From Baia soyae (lineage in GTDB: Bacteria; Bacillota; Bacilli; Thermoactinomycetales; Thermoactinomycetaceae): a stretch of DNA of 39,101 nt. A program made the translations under genes and the position numbers. How positions within the stretch are numbered: the first letter of the stretch is position 1; the number at the start of each line of letters is the position of its first letter. Under the pieces are notes generated by a model. It was not told the DNA's origin. It made no database searches and saw only the letters and a list, made by a program, of their open reading frames with translations. Shown here one piece after another: positions 26,056 to 34,596 of this stretch. The stretch is from contig NZ_SLXV01000025.1 in the NCBI RefSeq assembly GCF_004341445.1, positions 1 to 39,101 of the forward strand. Direction: 5' to 3'.

Positions 26056-26520
26056 ATGCGAGTCGTGATACAACGTGTTTCAAAGGCGAGCGTTACTGTA
26101 GAAGAGCAAGTAGTAGGGGCCATTGATCAAGGGCTCCTACTACTTGTTGGTATTACGGAACATGATGGTGAAGAAGAGATTCAAACATTAGCAGAAAAAG
26201 TGGTCCATCTCCGGATCTTTGAAGACGAGGAAGGAAAGATGAACAAATCCCTACTCGATCTAGGTGGATCGATCCTATCTGTCTCACAATTCACTTTATA
26301 CGGTGATTGCCGAAAGGGTCGACGACCTAGCTTCATGGCAGCGGCTAGACCGGAGTTGGCACAGCCACTGTATGAAAAATTTAACGAACAACTCCGCTAT
26401 CTTGGAGTGGAAGTGCAGACGGGGATATTTGGTGCGATGATGGATGTTTCGCTCCATAATGACGGTCCTGTGACGATTTTGTTAGACAGCAATGATCTTA
26501 TAAAAAAGAAATTCAGTTGA
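26056..26520 (+). CDS. dtd: D-aminoacyl-tRNA deacylase
   Basis: A 154-residue DTD that hydrolyses D-amino acids (and mischarged glycine) from tRNA, protecting translation. Both active-site motifs are present: [17 protein letters not shown] (the SQFTL motif) and the Gly-Pro motif in [11 protein letters not shown]. Length is normal. ATG 26056 follows GAGGGGGA (26045-26051); TTG 26053 directly before it is in frame but less likely. It is 10 bp after rel and probably co-transcribed. A short dyad CTTAGC/GCTAAG (26536-26556) follows but lacks a tight T-run, so some read-through to tkt is possible. Confidence 0.97.
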   Translation: MRVVIQRVSKASVTVEEQVVGAIDQGLLLLVGITEHDGEEEIQTLAEKVVHLRIFEDEEGKMNKSLLDLGGSILSVSQFTLYGDCRKGRRPSFMAAARPELAQPLYEKFNEQLRYLGVEVQTGIFGAMMDVSLHNDGPVTILLDSNDLIKKKFS

Positions 26521-26592
26521 TCATGGATATGGGAGCTTAGCGTGAGTTAAGCTAAGAGTAGAGTTTTAATAGTTACAAGGAGGTTGTTTGAC

Positions 26593-28602
26593 TTGACAGC
26601 AAATAATATTGATTTACATACGATTAATACCATTCGATTGCTTTCAATTGACCAAATTGAGAAAGCAAACTCAGGTCACCCTGGACTACCAATGGGAGCC
26701 GCCCCGATGGCATATGCTTTGTGGAATAACTACCTAAACCAAGATCCAAAAGATCCAAAATGGATGAACCGCGATCGCTTTGTGCTATCCGCAGGCCATG
26801 GTTCAGCACTTCTCTATAGCTTGCTCCATCTCTATGGATTTGACGTATCCATAGAGGACCTAAAGCAATTCCGCCAATGGGGAAGCAGAACGCCGGGTCA
26901 TCCTGAAGTGGGACATACTTCAGGCGTAGAAGCTACCACAGGTCCACTAGGCCAAGGGATCTCCACTGCTGTGGGAATGGCGATGGCAGAGGCTCACCTA
27001 GCAGCGCGTTTTAATCAAGATGGCTATCCGATTATGGATCACTTTACCTATGTAATTTGTTCAGACGGTGACTTAATGGAAGGAGTTGCTTCCGAAGCAT
27101 GCTCTATGGCTGGACATATGAATCTCGGTAAATTAATCTGCCTCTATGACTCAAACGACATCTCATTAGATGGCGAATTAAATCATGCCTTCTCTGAAAA
27201 GACATTGCAACGTTTCGAGGCCTATGGTTGGCAAGTGATTCGGGTAGAGGATGGCAATGATACAGAAGCGATCTCTCGGGCGATTGAAGAGGCACAGGCG
27301 GACCTCAGACGTCCAACCATGATTGAAGTACGGACCGTGATTGGTTATGGTAGTCCAAATCGTGCTGGTACTTCCGAAGCACACGGAAAGCCACTTGGAA
27401 AAGAAGAGATTGCTGGTACTCGTAAATCGTACAATTGGGAGCATGAAGAAGATTTTCATGTGCCACAAGAGGTACGCTCTCACCTTTCTGAAACGCTTGA
27501 TCGGTACGCTACGAAACATGCTGAGTGGAAAGAGCTATATGCGAAGTATCAGTCGGAGTTTCCAGAGTTAGCTAAGGAATTAGAGGCGGCATTTTCCGGT
27601 ACGCTTCCTGCTGGGTGGGAGCAATCCCTTCCTACTTATCAAGTAGGAGATAAGGCACTAGCGACCCGCGTTGCTTCTGGAAATGCGCTACAAGGTTTGG
27701 CGAAAGCTGTGCCGATTCTAATGGGCGGCTCTGCTGACTTAAAATCGTCCAATAATACCGAGATGAAAGGCGCAGGCGTGTTCCATGTCGAGGATTACGC
27801 AGGCCGCAATGTTTGGTTTGGCGTTCGTGAACATGCGATGGGAGCGGCGATGAATGGCTTAGCACTACATGGTGGTGTGAAAGCATTTGGAGCTACATTC
27901 CTTGTGTTCTCTGACTATCTACGTCCAGCTATTCGTCTTGCTGCCCTTTCTAAGTTGCCAGTAACCTATGTGTTTACCCATGATAGCATCGCAGTTGGAG
28001 AGGATGGACCTACCCATGAACCTGTGGAGCAAGTTCCGTCCCTTCGCCTAATCCCAGGTCTAAAAGTGGTTCGTCCTGCGGATGCAAACGAAACCTCGGC
28101 TGCATGGGCTTATGCCGTAAGTCAAACAGAGCACCCAGTTGTGCTGGCTTTAACACGCCAAAACCTCCCGATTTTAGAAGGCTCTGTCGGAAAAGGAAAA
28201 GAGCTAATCGAAAAAGGGGCTTACATCGTTTCAGAAGCAAAAAATGGACAACCAGAAGGAATCTTGATTGCCACAGGATCTGAAGTAAGCCTTGCGATTG
28301 AGGCTCAAGAGCAGTTGGCACAAGAGGGTGTTCATGTACGAGTCGTCAGCATGCCTTGTCGTGAAAACTTTGACCTTCTCTCTGCTGATGAGAAAGAAGC
28401 GATCTTACCAGCAAAACTTCGTGCTCGTGTAGCGATTGAAGCGGCTCACACCATGGGCTGGCACAAGTACACTGGGGATCAAGGTGAAGTCATCGGGATT
28501 GATACATTTGGCGCATCTGCCCCAGGAAACCTTGTGATGGAACGCTTTGGATTTAATGTAGGAAACGTTGTAGAGAAATTCCACCAAGTTCGTTCTCGGT
28601 AA
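26593..28602 (+). CDS. tkt: Transketolase
   Basis: A 669-residue thiamine-diphosphate enzyme of the non-oxidative pentose phosphate pathway. It moves two-carbon ketol units between sugar phosphates. Motifs: [33 protein letters not shown], the ThDP-binding [24 protein letters not shown], and in the second half [17 protein letters not shown] and [18 protein letters not shown]. The start is TTG 26593: AAGGAGG (26577-26583) is 9 nt upstream, whereas TTG 26584 would touch the ribosome binding site. A terminator with AAAAAAGCG arms follows at 28625-28660. Confidence 0.97.
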   Translation: MTANNIDLHTINTIRLLSIDQIEKANSGHPGLPMGAAPMAYALWNNYLNQDPKDPKWMNRDRFVLSAGHGSALLYSLLHLYGFDVSIEDLKQFRQWGSRTPGHPEVGHTSGVEATTGPLGQGISTAVGMAMAEAHLAARFNQDGYPIMDHFTYVICSDGDLMEGVASEACSMAGHMNLGKLICLYDSNDISLDGELNHAFSEKTLQRFEAYGWQVIRVEDGNDTEAISRAIEEAQADLRRPTMIEVRTVIGYGSPNRAGTSEAHGKPLGKEEIAGTRKSYNWEHEEDFHVPQEVRSHLSETLDRYATKHAEWKELYAKYQSEFPELAKELEAAFSGTLPAGWEQSLPTYQVGDKALATRVASGNALQGLAKAVPILMGGSADLKSSNNTEMKGAGVFHVEDYAGRNVWFGVREHAMGAAMNGLALHGGVKAFGATFLVFSDYLRPAIRLAALSKLPVTYVFTHDSIAVGEDGPTHEPVEQVPSLRLIPGLKVVRPADANETSAAWAYAVSQTEHPVVLALTRQNLPILEGSVGKGKELIEKGAYIVSEAKNGQPEGILIATGSEVSLAIEAQEQLAQEGVHVRVVSMPCRENFDLLSADEKEAILPAKLRARVAIEAAHTMGWHKYTGDQGEVIGIDTFGASAPGNLVMERFGFNVGNVVEKFHQVRSR

Positions 28603-28624
28603 CAGTTCATTTGTGTGTTGATAG

Positions 28625-28660
28625 AAAAAAGCGTACTCCTTTGATGGGATGCGCTTTTTT
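28625..28660 (+). terminator. Terminator of tkt
   Basis: AAAAAAGCG (28625-28633) pairs with CGCTTTTTT (28652-28660) with extra A-T and G-T inner pairs. Symmetric A/T flanks make it potentially bidirectional. Confidence 0.8.
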
Positions 28661-28780
28661 GTACGGATCAGTCAACTTATACTAGGTAACTATGGTATGC
28701 TTGTTACATGAATGCGATTACATAGGGGATCGGAGTCACAGAAAGAAGGAGATGCTCCTGATCTTTAGAGGGGTTAAAGA

Positions 28781-29551
28781 ATGAGCGATCAATTAAAAGA
28801 TTTTATTGGAATCGTATTCCGGATTGTGAAATGGGTTGTAACGGGGGTTATTTTAATCTTTGTCCCATTTCTTATGGTTTGGCTCGGCTCTATGTGGATA
28901 GAGGGACTCCTCTTTCATAGTAGCACTGATCTATATTTTTACTATCGAAGTCCAATGGGCAATATCGTAACCATTATATTAGCACTCCTCATAATGGGGT
29001 TAATCGTAACAGCTATCCCTACTCGTGAGCAAAAACGTTCCGGTCAGATTCGAACCAAAAAATATAAACGGAAAGTGGGAATCTATCTAATTGTATGTTT
29101 CTTACTATCCGTGTGGGACACTACTACCCATGTATCCGTGAATCAAGCCGGAATCAAAGTAGCTAGTCTTTTTGGCATTCAGACTGAGCAATATAAGTGG
29201 ACAGATATCAAAGAAGTCCGTGCCGGGTTTCGCTCCAACGATTCAAATGGATTTCACCCCGAATACTATGTGACGTTTCAAGATGGGGAGAAAATAGACC
29301 TATGGAGTTGGTCACTTAGCAATAAAATTCAGCAAAAAGAGACAGATGGCTTTATCACTGCCAACCGTTTAGAACGAGCAAAGGCAATCCTATATATGAA
29401 CGGGCAAATCAAACAAAACATACCAGATCGATTAAAACCGGGGAAATGCTTGACTAAAAAGGCAAAAGAAGAGATTGAGAAGATGTACACCGATGCGAAG
29501 GTAGAAAGTAGCGTGTTGGAGCTGTATACACAGTGTCCTGGGAAGAATTAG
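28781..29551 (+). CDS. Hypothetical membrane protein with a PH-like C-terminal part
   Basis: A 256-residue protein that I do not recognise. Hydrophobic segments lie at about 13-38 (IVKWVVTGVILIFVPFLMVWLG), 59-80 (GNIVTIILALLIMGLIVTAI) and 99-115 (VGIYLIVCFLLSVWD). The remainder is soluble. Its stretch VSVNQAGIKVASLFGIQ, then QYKWTDIKEVRAG, then YYVTFQDGEKIDLW resembles bacterial PH-domain proteins (beta strands with a W-x-D-I turn). The C-terminus is charged and helical. GAGGGG precedes the ATG. It is a single gene whose 3' region runs into the structured repeat 29564-29848 and the terminator at 29861-29910. Confidence 0.75.
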   Translation: MSDQLKDFIGIVFRIVKWVVTGVILIFVPFLMVWLGSMWIEGLLFHSSTDLYFYYRSPMGNIVTIILALLIMGLIVTAIPTREQKRSGQIRTKKYKRKVGIYLIVCFLLSVWDTTTHVSVNQAGIKVASLFGIQTEQYKWTDIKEVRAGFRSNDSNGFHPEYYVTFQDGEKIDLWSWSLSNKIQQKETDGFITANRLERAKAILYMNGQIKQNIPDRLKPGKCLTKKAKEEIEKMYTDAKVESSVLELYTQCPGKN

Positions 29552-29563
29552 TCTTATAGCAAG

Positions 29564-29848
29564 CTTGTTGATTAGGGGCTATTAGGTGATCGAAGGGCCG
29601 GAGAATCTGTCCGATACATGCTCAGATACTGATCCAGCAGAGAAGTAGGGGTGTCCGCTCCACCATCCTACGTCCGGGCAGGTGCAACTCGCACAGAACG
29701 CTCAGACATGTTGCACCAAAAGCGCCCCGTACTACGGATTGCTACGCTAAGTAGGATCGCTAAACATCGCAAAGTATCGGACAGACTCTCCTTTCCCTTT
29801 GAACATTCATCTAATGGACCATAATCTAAGTTAATCAACAAGACCTGA
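29564..29848 (+). repeat. Structured repeat, divergent copy B (candidate ncRNA)
   Basis: Starts 12 nt after the preceding stop codon. Outer pairing CTTGTTGATTA (29564-29574) with TAATCAACAAG (29832-29842) is a perfect 11 bp. The second stem at 29600-29617 with 29774-29791 (GTCCGATAC / GTATCGGAC core) has two mismatches. The apical hairpin is GGTGCAAC (29681-29688) with GTTGCACC (29710-29717). Stem sequences differ from the A copies, but unpaired blocks are shared with their minus strand: GCTCAGATA (29620-29628), GTCCGCTCC (29653-29661), AACTCGC (29686-29692), ACGCTCAGACAT (29698-29709) and AACATCGCA (29763-29771). It is followed by a strong terminator. I infer a plus-strand RNA. Confidence 0.8.
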
Positions 29849-29860
29849 CCGTATAAAAAG

Positions 29861-29910
29861 GCAAGAGGCACAAAACTTTACTAGCAAATAAAGTTTTGTG
29901 CCTCTTGCTT
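29861..29910. terminator. 20-bp bidirectional terminator between two structured repeats
   Basis: A perfect 20-bp stem (29861-29880 with 29889-29908, GCAAGAGGCACAAAACTTTA) and an 8-nt loop. The plus strand continues into TTTCTTTTTC; the minus strand continues into CTTTTTATAC. It can end plus-strand transcripts containing copy B and minus-strand transcripts containing copy A2. Confidence 0.9.
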
Positions 29911-29963
29911 TCTTTTTCTGTTCTTTCTTTGCTGTTCTTTTGTCTTTCTATTCTTTCCCCACC

Positions 29964-30217
29964 TCAGGCTTTGTTGATCAATCGGTGATGAAAATGTACT
30001 AAGGGCAATGTATCTAGCCACTGCGATGTTAGTGAGCCTACTTAGCGGAGTTCTTCGAAGCAAGGGCGTTTTGTGGCAATGTTTGAGCGTGTTCTTCGCG
30101 AGTTTTGCCACTTGCCCGAAGTGGAGAAGAACGAAGCGGACTTGCATTTCCACATCCTCGCAGGCTCACTATTTGAGCTGTGGCTAGATATATGCCCCGG
30201 TACTTTGGATCAAGAAA
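29964..30217 (-). repeat. Structured repeat, copy A2 (candidate ncRNA/MITE)
   Basis: Closely matches copy A1 over about 215 bp in the same orientation. Outer arms GTATCTAGCCAC (30010-30021 region) with GTGGCTAGATAT (30180-30191 region), apical hairpin GTGGCAA (30073-30079) with TTGCCAC (30105-30111), and GTTCTTC (30050-30056) with GAAGAAC (30126-30132). On the minus strand its far 3' end reads TTGATCAACAAAGCCTGA (29981-29964), matching TAATCAACAAGACCTGA of copy B, and TTGATC pairs back to GATCAA at 30208-30213. It lies between the stop of the minus-strand DUF423 gene (30352) and the terminator 29861-29910. Predicted frames inside are not credible coding regions. Confidence 0.85.
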
Positions 30218-30351
30218 CCGCCTATTATCCGCCTTTACCCACAGCTTACTATTGAAGCAGTAGAAAAATAGCCCGGTACAAGAAAGCCGCCTTATCCGCT
30301 CTCACTACAGCTCATTATCAAAGCAGTGGACAAGTACATTGCCTCTACAAC

Positions 30352-30726
30352 TTAGCTAAACTGTTTATAAACCGCAACCGCTACGAGTACCCACGCCACA
30401 ATGAACGCCAGCCCACCAATCGGCGTAATCGCACCTAGCTTCGTTACCCCCGTCACAGCCATCACATACAGACTACCTGAGAACAGAACAACCCCCACCA
30501 GCATAAGCCAGCCCGAAGCAGTCAACATCCCCGAGCTTTGAACCTTCGATAGTAGAATCCCCACTACAAGCATCCCAAGCGCATGAATCATATGATAATG
30601 AGCGCCCGTATTCCAATTGGCAATCATTTTCTCAGCTACTTTGTCTTTCAAACCATGAGCACCAAACGCACCCAAAGCAATACTTAAAGCCATGTTGATA
30701 CTACCTAAAAGCAGAAAGAGTCGCAT
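30352..30726 (-). CDS. DUF423 family membrane protein (YwdK-like)
   Basis: A 124-residue protein of four hydrophobic helices. The family pattern LGAFGAHGLKDKV sits near residues 15-30, and HALGMLVVG and GSLYVMAVTG follow. DUF423 proteins (B. subtilis YwdK type) are small inner-membrane proteins of unknown function. The frame is open to 30777, but AGGAGG on this strand (about 30736-30741) places the start at ATG 30726. It is transcribed away from the hisS leader. Its 3' side runs through the A2 repeat before a terminator is met. Confidence 0.88.
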   Translation of the reverse strand: MRLFLLLGSINMALSIALGAFGAHGLKDKVAEKMIANWNTGAHYHMIHALGMLVVGILLSKVQSSGMLTASGWLMLVGVVLFSGSLYVMAVTGVTKLGAITPIGGLAFIVAWVLVAVAVYKQFS

Positions 30727-30817
30727 GAACCGCGCCTCCTTTCGTCTATGTATTCGTTTGAACCGAATATAACACACTTATTTATCAGAGAAAACCGAAA
30801 CATTTTGCCTATCCTTC

Positions 30818-30846
30818 TTGACATCATTTTGGGGCAAACCTATAAT
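30818..30846 (+). promoter_or_regulatory. Consensus sigma-A promoter of the hisS-aspS operon
   Basis: TTGACA (30818-30823), exactly 17 bp, TATAAT (30841-30846): a perfect consensus match. Transcription should start near 30853, at the beginning of the T-box leader. Confidence 0.93.
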
Positions 30847-30852
30847 AAACAT

Positions 30853-31146
30853 ACTATTTTATTTTTGATATCTGGCCTATGAACGGAAAGTAATCTTCAA
30901 ATGAGCAGTTAGAGATGGGGACTCGTGGCTGAAAGGTTCCCTCTGTGATGTGAGGATGAAAGACACCTGGAGGTTCTATGTTGAACGCAAGTTGTTAGTA
31001 AGCATAGACGCGGTCCCGGCGATAACGGGTAAGAGGTGGAAAGAAGCCTATATGGATTCTTTTAATTAGGGTGGTACCGCGGGAATTGGTAAAAAAATCT
31101 CTCGTCCCTGACAAAGTTGTCTTTGTCAGGGACGAGAGATTTTTTT
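30853..31146 (+). promoter_or_regulatory. T-box riboswitch leader of hisS-aspS
   Basis: Senses uncharged tRNA and controls termination before hisS. The T-box sequence AGGGTGGTACCGCG is at 31068-31081. Competing with the antiterminator is a perfect 26-bp terminator (31091-31116 with 31121-31146) ending in TTTTTTT. In the specifier region GATGAAAGACACC, the codon directly after GAAA is GAC (Asp, 30962-30964), followed by the usual purine; CAC (His, 30964-30966) overlaps it. The variable T-box base is T, which can wobble with G73 of tRNA-Asp and does not match C73 of tRNA-His. This favours Asp sensing, with His as an open possibility. The start of the leader is inferred from the promoter. Confidence 0.95.
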
Positions 31147-31203
31147 ATTGTTCCTAGATGGAGACAACGAATTCAATATGACAAAGGTAAAGGAGGCATT
31201 CAC

Positions 31204-32487
31204 ATGAGCAGGATTGTAAAAGGCATGTTTGATGTCATGCCGAAAGATGAAGAGAAATGGCGACAAGTACAGTGGTGGCGTTTTGTAGAATCTACGGCTC
31301 GTGACGTAGCGGAACGTTTCCGTTTTCAAGAGGTCCGCACCCCCCTTGTGGAGTACACGGAGCTATTTGAACGGGGTGTAGGGAATACCACCGATATCGT
31401 GGAGAAAGAGATGTATACCTTTACCGATCGTGCAGGGCGCTCGATTTCATTACGCCCAGAGGGCACAGCAGGGATTGTGCGCTCGTTTGTGGGACATAAG
31501 GTATACGCACAGCCACAACCAACTAAATGGTTCTATATGGGGCCTATGTATCGTTATGAGCGGCAGCAGATAGGGAGATATCGTCAGTTTCATCAACTGG
31601 GTGTAGAAGCCTTTGGAAGCTTTGATCCTGCCCTTGATGCGGAGGTCATTGCTCTAGGGATGCAATTCTTTGAAGAGCTAGGCCTAAAAGGAGTTCAAGT
31701 CGAGATTAATAATGTAGGCGATCCAGAGAGCCGTGCTCGTTATTTTGAAGCCTTAATCGCCTATTTTGAACCGTATAAAGAAGAATTAGCAGAGGATGCG
31801 CAAAACCGCCTATACCGAAATCCGATGCGAATTTTAGATAGCAAAGATCCACGTACCAAAGAGATTGCGAAGGGTGCACCATCCATCTTAGATTATCTCA
31901 GCGAGGAAAGCCTTGCGAATCTGGAGGCTGTAAAACAATATCTAGACATACTCGGTGTAAACTACGTGCAAAATGACCGTCTGGTTCGTGGATTGGACTA
32001 TTATACACAAATCGCTTTTGAATACATGGTAGATATCCCTGGGGCACAGGCGAGCACAATTGGAGGCGGCGGCCGTTACAATGGACTCGTACAGGAAGTG
32101 GGCGGACCCGATATGCCGGGTGTAGGCTTCGGTATAGGGCTTGAACGAGTCTTATTAGCACTGGAAGAGCAACAAGTAGCGGTTCCAGAACCGGGCCGTC
32201 TCGACTGCTACATGATTACATTTGATCAAGCTACTAAACGTAAGTCTATGCAGTTGCTCGCTGAGCTTCGAAGAGCTGGACTCTCTGCTGAACGAGATTA
32301 TTTAGACCGGAAGATGAAGGCGCAGATGAAAGTAGCAGATCGTGAACAAGCGCGTTTTGTGGCCATCTTAGGCGAAGATGAGCTTGCGCAAAATTTGATT
32401 CAAGTGAAGAATATGGAAACGGGAACGCAAGTAGCGGTTCCTTTCGATCAATTGGTTACGTACATTCAAACAGAGAAAGGAAGATGA
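31204..32487 (+). CDS. hisS: Histidyl-tRNA synthetase
   Basis: A 427-residue class II synthetase charging tRNA-His. Motif 1 region (VRTPLVEYTELFERGVG), motif 2 (RPEGTAGIVRS, MYRYERQQIGRYRQFHQ), the histidine-binding LVRGLDYYTQIAFEY, GGGGRYNGLV, and motif 3 (GVGFGIGLERVLLAL) are all present, followed by the C-terminal anticodon-binding domain. The open frame begins at 31117 inside the leader terminator, but AAAGGAGG before ATG 31204 gives MSRIVKGMFDVMP, the usual HisRS start. It is controlled by the T-box leader and separated from aspS by 3 bp. Confidence 0.98.
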   Translation: MSRIVKGMFDVMPKDEEKWRQVQWWRFVESTARDVAERFRFQEVRTPLVEYTELFERGVGNTTDIVEKEMYTFTDRAGRSISLRPEGTAGIVRSFVGHKVYAQPQPTKWFYMGPMYRYERQQIGRYRQFHQLGVEAFGSFDPALDAEVIALGMQFFEELGLKGVQVEINNVGDPESRARYFEALIAYFEPYKEELAEDAQNRLYRNPMRILDSKDPRTKEIAKGAPSILDYLSEESLANLEAVKQYLDILGVNYVQNDRLVRGLDYYTQIAFEYMVDIPGAQASTIGGGGRYNGLVQEVGGPDMPGVGFGIGLERVLLALEEQQVAVPEPGRLDCYMITFDQATKRKSMQLLAELRRAGLSAERDYLDRKMKAQMKVADREQARFVAILGEDELAQNLIQVKNMETGTQVAVPFDQLVTYIQTEKGR

Positions 32488-32490
32488 TCG

Positions 32491-34278
32491 ATGTCAAAGC
32501 CAGCACTACGAACACATAAAACAACCGAGCTTACCACACAGCATGTAGAACAGGTGATTACGATTAATGGTTGGGTGCAATCACGCCGTGACTTGGGTGG
32601 ACTCATCTTTCTAAATATCCGTGATATATCGGGGCAGGTTCAGGTAGTAGTTCATCCTGAGACAGCATCAGAAGCGTTTCAAATCGCGGATCAAGTACGT
32701 AGCGAATACGTGTTATCGGTAACAGGACAAGTTGCATTACGCACTCCCGAGACAATTAATCAAAACATGGCAACAGGAGAAATTGAAATCAAAGCCTCTG
32801 CGATTCAAGTATTTAGCACGGCAAAGACACCTCCTTTTCAGATTTTAGATAACATTGATGTCGATGAAACCATTCGCTTAAAGCATCGTTATGTAGATCT
32901 TCGTCGTCCCAAGATGCAAGAAAACCTCGTTTTACGCCATAAAGCTATGCAGTCCGTGCGTCGCTTTCTCGATCGCCATGAGTTTCTCGAAATTGAGACT
33001 CCGATCATGACGAAGAGCACTCCAGAAGGAGCAAGGGATTATTTAGTACCAAGTCGCGTACACGCGGGTGAATTTTATGCATTGCCTCAGTCTCCACAGT
33101 TATTTAAGCAATTGTGTATGGTGGGCGGCCTCGATCGTTACTTCCAATTTGCACGTTGCTTCCGTGACGAGGACTTGCGTGCAGACCGTCAACCTGAATT
33201 TACGCAGATCGACTTAGAGTTCTCTTTCATAGAACTAGAGGAATTTTATCAAATGATGGAAGAGATGTTTGTTACGCTTCTACGTGAAGTAAAGGGGGTC
33301 GAAGTAGCCGCTCCATTTGAACGAATTCCGTATGCGGAGTCCATGGATCGTTTCGGTAGTGATAAGCCTGATCTCCGTTTTGGTATGGAGTTAATCAACG
33401 TTGGAGAAGTACTTGCTGACACAGAATTTAAAGTGTTTGCGAGTACTCTTGCAAGTGGCGGGCAAGTGAAGGCGATCAATGTAAAAGGGCAAGCCCATTG
33501 GAGCCGAAAAGAAGTGGATAACTGGGGTAAAGTCGCTGAATCTCTAGGTGCAAAAGGACTCGCATGGTTAGCGTGGAAGCCAGACGGCATAAAAGGCTCC
33601 ATTGCAAAAGCATTAAAAGAAGAAGAGATTGTTGCCATTGCAAAGATAACAGGTGTGGAAGAAGGAGATTTATTATTCTTCGTTGCAGATAAACCAAGTG
33701 TAGTAGCGGCTACACTCGGCGGGATCCGTGCCCGTTTAGGTCGTGAATTAAGGTTGATTGATGAAAGTAAGTATCATTTTGCTTGGATTACCGAGTTCCC
33801 TATGTATGAATATGATGAGGATTCGGCGCAATTTATGCCAATGCATCATGCCTTCACCAGGCCGATGGACGAAGATATTTCCTTGATGGAGACAGATCCA
33901 GGAAAAGTACGTGCAGTTTGCTATGACTTGGTGCTGAATGGATACGAACTAGGAAGTGGTAGCTTGCGGATCTACGAACGGGAGCTACAAGAGAAAATCT
34001 TTGCGTCGCTTGGGCTTTCTCCAGAGGAGTCTAAAGAGAAGTTTGGTTTCCTATTAGAGGCATTTGAGTATGGTGTGCCGCCTCATGGTGGAATCGGACT
34101 AGGCTTTGATCGAATTGTGATGATTTTAGCAGGCGAGACCAACCTTCGTGAAATCACTGCTTTTCCAAAGACTTCGAATGCGGTTTGTTTGATGACGAGT
34201 GCTCCTTCTCCTGTAGATGGGCAGCAATTGGATGATCTTCATATTGCGGTTAAGATGAAGGAAAAAGGGTCACAATAA
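32491..34278 (+). CDS. aspS: Aspartyl-tRNA synthetase
   Basis: A 595-residue bacterial-type class II AspRS. The N-terminal OB-fold anticodon-binding domain has TINGWVQSRRDLGGLIFLNIRD. The catalytic core has the flipping-loop/QSPQ region (ALPQSPQLFKQL) and motif 2 (FARCFRDEDLRADRQPEFTQ). A bacterial GAD insertion lies at about 290-420, followed by motif 3 (GIGLGFDRIVMIL). It follows hisS by 3 bp with its own ribosome binding site in AAAGGAAG, so the two synthetases share the T-box. A 6S RNA gene lies directly downstream. Confidence 0.98.
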   Translation: MSKPALRTHKTTELTTQHVEQVITINGWVQSRRDLGGLIFLNIRDISGQVQVVVHPETASEAFQIADQVRSEYVLSVTGQVALRTPETINQNMATGEIEIKASAIQVFSTAKTPPFQILDNIDVDETIRLKHRYVDLRRPKMQENLVLRHKAMQSVRRFLDRHEFLEIETPIMTKSTPEGARDYLVPSRVHAGEFYALPQSPQLFKQLCMVGGLDRYFQFARCFRDEDLRADRQPEFTQIDLEFSFIELEEFYQMMEEMFVTLLREVKGVEVAAPFERIPYAESMDRFGSDKPDLRFGMELINVGEVLADTEFKVFASTLASGGQVKAINVKGQAHWSRKEVDNWGKVAESLGAKGLAWLAWKPDGIKGSIAKALKEEEIVAIAKITGVEEGDLLFFVADKPSVVAATLGGIRARLGRELRLIDESKYHFAWITEFPMYEYDEDSAQFMPMHHAFTRPMDEDISLMETDPGKVRAVCYDLVLNGYELGSGSLRIYERELQEKIFASLGLSPEESKEKFGFLLEAFEYGVPPHGGIGLGFDRIVMILAGETNLREITAFPKTSNAVCLMTSAPSPVDGQQLDDLHIAVKMKEKGSQ

Positions 34279-34302
34279 ACTTATAGCTAGATGCGTTTGT
34301 AC

Positions 34303-34332
34303 TTGTTCTCTTATTTGCAGATGTGGTAATAT
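34303..34332 (+). promoter_or_regulatory. Promoter of 6S RNA
   Basis: TTGTTC (34303-34308), 18 bp, TAATAT (34327-34332), with TG at 34324-34325 giving an extended -10. The predicted start near 34339 fits the 5' strand of the 6S closing stem. Confidence 0.65.
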
Positions 34333-34338
34333 AGATTT

Positions 34339-34527
34339 AATAAAGAATCCCTGAGATGTTCGTGTGTAAACCGTAATTTTGAGCCAACATTTTTACTGCG
34401 GGAGCTTGTGTCAGTGCTTGGAAAGGAAGCCATCATCTAGATGGAACCTTGATATTCGCTGCAGAGCACCCACCTGCTAGAGAGCAGGTTCAAAATTGCG
34501 GTGCCACGGCATAATGGGGCTTTTTTT
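34339..34527 (+). ncRNA. ssrS: 6S RNA (sigma-A RNA polymerase regulator)
   Basis: About 189 nt. 6S RNA mimics an open promoter and binds the sigma-A holoenzyme. The closing stem pairs AAAG..TCCC (34342-34351) with GGGGCTTT (34517-34524). The long arm CCGTAATTTTGAGCC (34371-34385) pairs with GGTTCAAAATTGCGG (34487-34501), including two G-U pairs. The 3' bubble strand can form the hairpin CCTGCT/AGCAGG (34473-34488). Motifs CCCTGAGATGTTCGT at the 5' end and GGTGCCACGGCATA at the 3' end match my recollection of Bacillus 6S-1. Its position right after aspS is also that of B. subtilis bsrA. It ends in a run of seven T. Confidence 0.88.
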
Positions 34528-34596
34528 GTACATTGGTTGTTTTGTACATAGATATCAGCCATGAAGCTTGTTAACTAGGATTCGGAGTGATCATAG

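Noticed and set aside
29881-30153. Minus-strand frame of 90 codons similar to one at 16412-16612 (FGQVAKLAK.. KHCHKTPLLRR)
   Set aside because: Same repeat family read on the other strand. It runs through a terminator hairpin at its 3' end and lacks a ribosome binding site, so it is a by-product of repeat identity.
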